From Acidobacteriota bacterium (GTDB lineage Bacteria; Acidobacteriota; Terriglobia; Terriglobales; Acidobacteriaceae), in contig JAJZGG010000016.1 in NCBI GenBank assembly GCA_021804965.1, forward strand, positions 1 to 39,778: a DNA stretch of 39,778 nucleotides. The letters run 5' to 3'. Below the pieces are notes generated by a model. It was not told the origin of the DNA, made no database searches, and worked only from the letters and a program-made list of their open reading frames with translations. Below, piece by piece: positions 36,160 to 39,778 of the stretch (position 1 is its first letter; each line of letters opens with the position of its first letter). The translations under genes were made by a program, and so were the position numbers.

Positions 36160-37305
36160 ATGCAGACCGAAGCCAAGCCGGAACGACATCCATTCCGTAC
36201 CCATGATGCAGCCCTGGAAGCTGTGGCAGCGAAGGTTCTTGCCGGGGAACGGCTTGGATTTGACGATGGACTGGCGCTGTATCGCTCCCCGGATGTGCTG
36301 GCCGTGGGCTGGCTGGCCAACCATGTGCGCGAGCGCATGCATGGCGACGTGACGTACTTCAACGTGAACCGCCATATCAATCCCACCAACGTGTGTGTGG
36401 CCAGCTGCCGGTTGTGTGCCTTTGGGCGCAAAAAGGGCGATGCCGCCGGATACACGATGGCGCTGGAAGAGGCGTGGGAGACGGCGGCGTCAGGCTACTC
36501 GGAGGCGGTCACGGAGTTTCACATCGTCGGCGGGCTGCACCCGGACCTGCCGTTTGAGTATTTTCTGGATCTGGTGCGCGGGCTGAAGCAGCGGTTTCCC
36601 AAGGTGCACATCAAGGCCTTCACGATGGTGGAGGTGGCGTTTCTGGCTCGGCGCGCGAAGCTGACGATTGAGCAGACGCTGGAGCGGATGCGCGAGGCCG
36701 GTGTGGACTCGATGCCGGGCGGCGGGGCGGAGATCTTTGCCCCGCATGTGCGCAGCGTGATCTGCGACCACAAGATTGACGGCCAGGAGTGGCTGGATAC
36801 GGCGCGACTGGCGCACAAGAAGGGCTTCCGGTCGAATGCCACGATGCTGTATGGGCATATCGAGTCGGATGCCGACCGCGTGGATCATATGCTGCGGCTG
36901 CGCGAGGTGCAGGAGGAGACGGGCGGATTCCAGACCTTTATTCCGCTGGCCTTCCATCCGGAAAACACGGCGCTGGATCATCTGCCGGTGACCACGGGGC
37001 TGACCGATATCCGGCAGATTGCAGTGAGCCGCCTGCTGCTGGATAACTTTGCCCACATCAAGGCCTATTGGCAGATGATGACGCCGAAGATTGCCCAGAT
37101 TGCTCTGCGCTTTGGGGCGGACGATCTGGACGGTACGGTGATCGAAGAGAAGATCTATCACGATGCCGGAGCCAAGACGCCGCAGGGCATGACGCGCAAG
37201 GAACTGTGCCGGTTGATTACCGAAGCCGGGCGCGTTCCGGTGGAGCGCGATACGCTGTACCACGCGGTGACGCGCACGGAAGACAGCTTCCTGATTGCCG
37301 TCTGA
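36160..37305 (+). CDS. mqnE: Aminodeoxyfutalosine synthase MqnE (radical SAM)
   Basis: MqnE joins the enolpyruvyl product of MqnA to S-adenosylmethionine chemistry, producing aminodeoxyfutalosine on the futalosine route to menaquinone. The 381 residues include NPTNVCVASCRLCAFGRKKGD, which holds the radical-SAM cysteines Cys79, Cys83 and Cys86 (CxxxCxxC). They also include EFHIVGGLHPDLPFEYF, HIKAFTMVEV and SMPGGGAEIF. The C-terminal DDLDGTVIEEKIYHDAG is typical of the MqnE/MqnC/CofG group. GGLHPDLP and the short spacing distinguish MqnE from MqnC. AGGAGGG at 36148-36154 makes ATG 36160 a strong start. The UbiA-type gene at 19.9 kb fits the same pathway. Confidence 0.93.
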   Translation: MQTEAKPERHPFRTHDAALEAVAAKVLAGERLGFDDGLALYRSPDVLAVGWLANHVRERMHGDVTYFNVNRHINPTNVCVASCRLCAFGRKKGDAAGYTMALEEAWETAASGYSEAVTEFHIVGGLHPDLPFEYFLDLVRGLKQRFPKVHIKAFTMVEVAFLARRAKLTIEQTLERMREAGVDSMPGGGAEIFAPHVRSVICDHKIDGQEWLDTARLAHKKGFRSNATMLYGHIESDADRVDHMLRLREVQEETGGFQTFIPLAFHPENTALDHLPVTTGLTDIRQIAVSRLLLDNFAHIKAYWQMMTPKIAQIALRFGADDLDGTVIEEKIYHDAGAKTPQGMTRKELCRLITEAGRVPVERDTLYHAVTRTEDSFLIAV

Positions 37306-37398
37306 CGCGGGACGGGCTTCCGCTGCGAAGCCAAAGCGGGAAACCGTGGCGGCGCGAACCTGAGTTTTCCCCCAAGTTTGTCCGGCCTCTGCCGTAGG

Positions 37399-37426
37399 CT
37401 CGCAATCAGGCAACTGCCATTGCGAG
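37399..37426 (+). promoter_or_regulatory. Hairpin overlapping the ribosome-binding site of the ATP-grasp gene
   Basis: CTCGCAAT (37399-37406) and ATTGCGAG (37419-37426) pair perfectly; inside, GGC-AACT-GCC can extend the stem. The 3' arm covers most of the only Shine-Dalgarno-like GAGG (37424-37427) before ATG 37441. Translation may therefore depend on opening this stem. It could equally be the terminator remnant of mqnE. Confidence 0.45.
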
Positions 37427-37440
37427 GCCTGCGACAGACG

Positions 37441-38625
37441 ATGACGGCAACAGGAGCTTCCAAGCAGCGCGAGGCCGGCGAGTTTTCGGCGCGGGCTGCG
37501 CATCTGGCGGCCTTTCAGCAACTGCAGGATCACGGACAGATGCACGATGCGGCGACGCATCTGGCGCGTGCGCTGGATCTGGGTGCGGTGGTTTCGCTGC
37601 CCTTTCGGGGCAGCCAGCCGGTGGCGCGTGTTCTGGTGCTGCAGTCGATTCTGGGCGGCAATGTGCTGATGCACCGCTTTCTGGACGAGCAGATCTTTGC
37701 GGTGCAGGTACTGCTGGTGGAGTTCTGGGAGCCGGGGATGGGGCTGCCGGAGCATGATCTGGTCTTTCAGGCCGTGGGGGATGCTGACGTGCGCCAGGAG
37801 GCGCTGCGGCAGGTGGAGCGCATTCTGGCGATGACGGATGCGCCGGTGCTGAATGGACCGGCAGCGGTGCGTGAGTCTGCTCGGCAGGGGAATGCGGATC
37901 GTCTGCGGCTGCTGCCCGGGGTAAGGACGGCGCGGACGGCGCGTGCCACCCGCGGAGAGCTGAGCCGCAGTACGGTGGAGGAGATTCTGGAGCAGAACCA
38001 GCTCCACTTCCCGGTGCTGCTGCGTGCGCCGGGCTTCCACATGGGCCAGAACTGCCTGCTGCTGTCGTCGGCGGAGTCTGTGGCTCCGGCGCTGGAACAG
38101 CTGCCGGGCGAGGAGTTTCTGCTGATGGAGTATCTGCCGGTGCGGAGTCCGGATGGGTGGTGTCGCAAGTATCGGGTGCTGTTTGTGGATGGCCAGATCC
38201 ATCCGGTGCATCTGGCGATCTCCAGCCACTGGAAGGTGCATTATTTCTCTGCGGAGATGGCGACGCATGCGGCGCATCGCGTGGAGGAGGCACGTTTTCT
38301 GGACTCAATGGAGGAGTCGCTGGGCAGTGCGGTGCTGAGCTCGCTGCGGCGCATCCAGCAGATGCTGCAACTGGATTACGCCGGGGTGGATTTTGCGCTG
38401 GACACAGGAGATCCGGAGATGCGAACTGGCGATGCGCCGCGTCTGCTGCTCTTTGAGGCCAATGCCACGATGGCTGTGGTGCGACCGCCGGCCGAGCCGA
38501 TATGGGCCTATCGCCAGGCGGCGGTGGAGCGGATCTACGGTGCGTTTCAGGCCATGCTGCTTCAGCGGCGCCGGGCGGGGCGATGCCTGCGCGGGGCTGA
38601 GGTGAGCTTGCCGGTCACGTTGTAG
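37441..38625 (+). CDS. ATP-grasp-like protein of unknown substrate
   Basis: The 394-residue protein has the layout of an ATP-grasp ligase. An N-terminal half of alpha/beta type (VARVLVLQSILGGNVLMHRF, then HDLVFQAVGDAD) is followed by HFPVLLRAPGFHMGQN, where the usual lysine of the ATP lid is Arg. Next come EEFLLMEYLPVRS (adenine-binding hinge), KYRVLFVDGQIHPVHLAIS and DYAGVDFALD. The final LLFEANATMAV holds the Glu-x-Asn metal ligands. The family and substrate are unknown to me; relatives with TPR partners exist in other bacteria. It follows mqnE after 135 bp. Its last 64 bp overlap the 3' end of the convergent Lrp/AsnC gene. ATG 37441 is chosen because the upstream frame is low-complexity; the ribosome-binding site lies within a hairpin. 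Confidence 0.75.
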   Translation: MTATGASKQREAGEFSARAAHLAAFQQLQDHGQMHDAATHLARALDLGAVVSLPFRGSQPVARVLVLQSILGGNVLMHRFLDEQIFAVQVLLVEFWEPGMGLPEHDLVFQAVGDADVRQEALRQVERILAMTDAPVLNGPAAVRESARQGNADRLRLLPGVRTARTARATRGELSRSTVEEILEQNQLHFPVLLRAPGFHMGQNCLLLSSAESVAPALEQLPGEEFLLMEYLPVRSPDGWCRKYRVLFVDGQIHPVHLAISSHWKVHYFSAEMATHAAHRVEEARFLDSMEESLGSAVLSSLRRIQQMLQLDYAGVDFALDTGDPEMRTGDAPRLLLFEANATMAVVRPPAEPIWAYRQAAVERIYGAFQAMLLQRRRAGRCLRGAEVSLPVTL

Positions 38626-39128
38626 GGGCGGCCTTCAATGGGCGTGGACAGGACCAGGCTGGTGACGGGATTGCCGTAGGGAAGCAGGGCCTCGATCAGC
38701 GATTCGAGATCCCCCATGGATGTGGTGGTGACTTTGAGTAGAAATGCATCTCCGCCGGTGAGGTGGTGGCACTCGCGCACCTCTTCCAGCGTTTGGATGA
38801 ACTCCAGCAGGCGATAATAGTGCTGGCCGTCGCAGGTCATGCGGATGAAGGCCATCACGTCCAGCCCCAGCGCCTGACGGTCGAGGGTGACGGTGTAGGC
38901 GCGCAGGATGCCCTGCTCCTCCATCTGGCGGAGCCGCTCTGCGGTGGCCGTGGCCGACAGACCGACGCGGCGCGAAAGCTCGGCGACGGAGATGCGGCTG
39001 TTCTCCTGCAGCTCCTTGAGCAGGGCCTTGCCGAAGCTGTCCATGAGGTAGCTGTCGTATTCGCCGAAGCTGTCGGAGTGGTCCTCTTCGGGGGCATTGT
39101 GCAGTCGCTTCAGTTCCGTGGAATCCAT
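38562..39128 (-). CDS. Lrp/AsnC family transcriptional regulator
   Basis: The 188-residue regulator has an N-terminal helix-turn-helix (LLKELQENSRISVAELSRRVGLSATATAERLRQMEEQGIL) and a C-terminal RAM/AsnC ligand-binding domain (MAFIRMTCDGQHYYRLLEFI, ECHHLTGGDAFLLKV). Such proteins sense amino acids and wrap DNA. It starts at ATG 39128 (GAGG 6 nt upstream) and diverges from hutH across a 99-bp gap, so it may control hutH in response to histidine or another amino acid; this is inference from position. The first ~28 residues are an acidic extension. The C-terminus ends in a basic stretch (RRHRPARRR) that lies in the 64-bp overlap with the ATP-grasp gene, so part of it may be a by-product of that overlap. 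Confidence 0.9.
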   Translation of the reverse strand: MDSTELKRLHNAPEEDHSDSFGEYDSYLMDSFGKALLKELQENSRISVAELSRRVGLSATATAERLRQMEEQGILRAYTVTLDRQALGLDVMAFIRMTCDGQHYYRLLEFIQTLEEVRECHHLTGGDAFLLKVTTTSMGDLESLIEALLPYGNPVTSLVLSTPIEGRPYNVTGKLTSAPRRHRPARRR

Positions 39129-39227
39129 TCTCTACCTCAAGGAAATTAGTGAAATCTATGCTCTGAAACTTAAATTACCACATGGAAGCACTGTACCCGG
39201 CGGGAAATGCCGTTTATTGTAGCAATC

Positions 39228-39778
39228 ATGCATACGACAACACTATGGCTGGATGGAGCACCCCTTACTCTGGAGCAGATTGACCAGGTTGCGCGGCATC
39301 GTGCGCCGGTGGCGCTGGCGGCGGCTGCGCGGGAGCGGATGCAGGCAAGCCGCGCGGTGGTGGCTTCGATTTTGAATACGGGACGAACGATGTATGGGGT
39401 GAACACGGGATTTGGCAAGCTGGCCGATGTCCGCATTGCCGCCGAGCATCTGGCGCAACTGCAGACGAATCTGGTGCGCAGCCACGCCTGCGGGCTGGGC
39501 GATCCGCTGAGCGAAGAGGAGAGCCGCGCGATGCTGCTGCTGCGGGCCAACGTGCTGGCCAAGGGCTACAGCGGTGTGCGCGTGGAGGTGGTGGAGCTGC
39601 TGCTGGCCATGCTGAATGCCGGTGTGCATCCGGTGATTCCGGCACGCGGATGGGTGGGAGCGAGCGGCGATCTGGCGCCGCTGGCGCATCTGGCGCTGGT
39701 GGTGATTGGCGAAGGCGAGGCGATGTGGAATGGGCAGCGGATGCCGGGCGGCGCGGCGCTGCAGGCTGCGGGGCTGCA
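39228..39778 (+). CDS. hutH: Histidine ammonia-lyase HutH (3' end outside window)
   Basis: HutH deaminates histidine to urocanate, the first step of histidine breakdown. About 183 residues are visible: [21 protein letters not shown] at the start, [15 protein letters not shown], the active-site loop region, then the cofactor tripeptide Ala145-Ser146-Gly147 in [16 protein letters not shown], which cyclises to the MIO group. All residues needed in this part are present. ATG 39228 is the family-like start. ATG 39207, in the same frame and preceded by GGCGGGAA, would add seven residues. The sequence runs off the right edge. A related aromatic ammonia-lyase is less likely given the HutH-like N-terminus. 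Confidence 0.92.
   Translation, partial: MHTTTLWLDGAPLTLEQIDQVARHRAPVALAAAARERMQASRAVVASILNTGRTMYGVNTGFGKLADVRIAAEHLAQLQTNLVRSHACGLGDPLSEEESRAMLLLRANVLAKGYSGVRVEVVELLLAMLNAGVHPVIPARGWVGASGDLAPLAHLALVVIGEGEAMWNGQRMPGGAALQAAGL

Overview
The window is a high-GC chromosomal segment that reads like core genome of an Acidobacteriota member, most likely family Acidobacteriaceae (class Terriglobia); I cannot fix the genus. The clues are a VWA protein of the type common in acidobacteria, a Cys-type CcmE, futalosine-pathway menaquinone genes, and an OmpA-like protein with Ig-like domains. I see no phage, insertion sequence, CRISPR array, tRNA or rRNA. Both ends cut genes: a secreted OB-fold-like protein on the left and histidine ammonia-lyase (hutH) on the right.

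Layout. 1-6.1 kb: the partial secreted protein (minus), then a GH31 glycosidase, a VWA-domain protein and queG (plus). 6.2-10.6 kb: a cold-shock protein (minus) with a repeated 3' end, a YihY/BrkB membrane protein (plus), and a minus-strand set of DAHP synthase, a beta-propeller lipoprotein and a winged-helix regulator. 10.6-14.4 kb: a small membrane ORF and a minus-strand cytochrome c maturation operon, ccmE-ccmA-ybaK-ccmB-ccmC-ccmD. 14.6-19.6 kb: a propeller/phosphoesterase fusion (plus) and an M28 carboxypeptidase (minus). 19.9-25.3 kb: a UbiA-type prenyltransferase, prephenate dehydratase, a roughly 460-bp non-coding stretch, lon and a GuaD-like deaminase (plus). 25.4-31.2 kb: a minus-strand nitrogen block, amt-glnB-DUF429-like-glnD. 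31.4-38.6 kb: nuoB, an OmpA-like protein, an Asp-box propeller, mqnE and an ATP-grasp-like protein (plus). 38.6 kb to the end: an Lrp/AsnC regulator diverging from hutH.

Pathway links. amt, glnB and glnD form an ammonium-sensing module. The UbiA protein and mqnE fit the futalosine route to menaquinone, which would feed the NADH dehydrogenase that contains NuoB. aroF and pheA belong to aromatic amino-acid synthesis. The ccm operon attaches haem to c-type cytochromes.

The least expected signal is non-coding. All three spaced convergent gene junctions (about 6.2, 17.5 and 25.35 kb) carry versions of one palindromic hairpin. Between copies there is a compensatory base-pair change. Two copies are flanked by direct repeats of 10 and 14 bp that contain the neighbouring stop codon, and beside the third the 3' end of csp is tandemly repeated. 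This looks like a small repeat family that targets gene ends or terminators.
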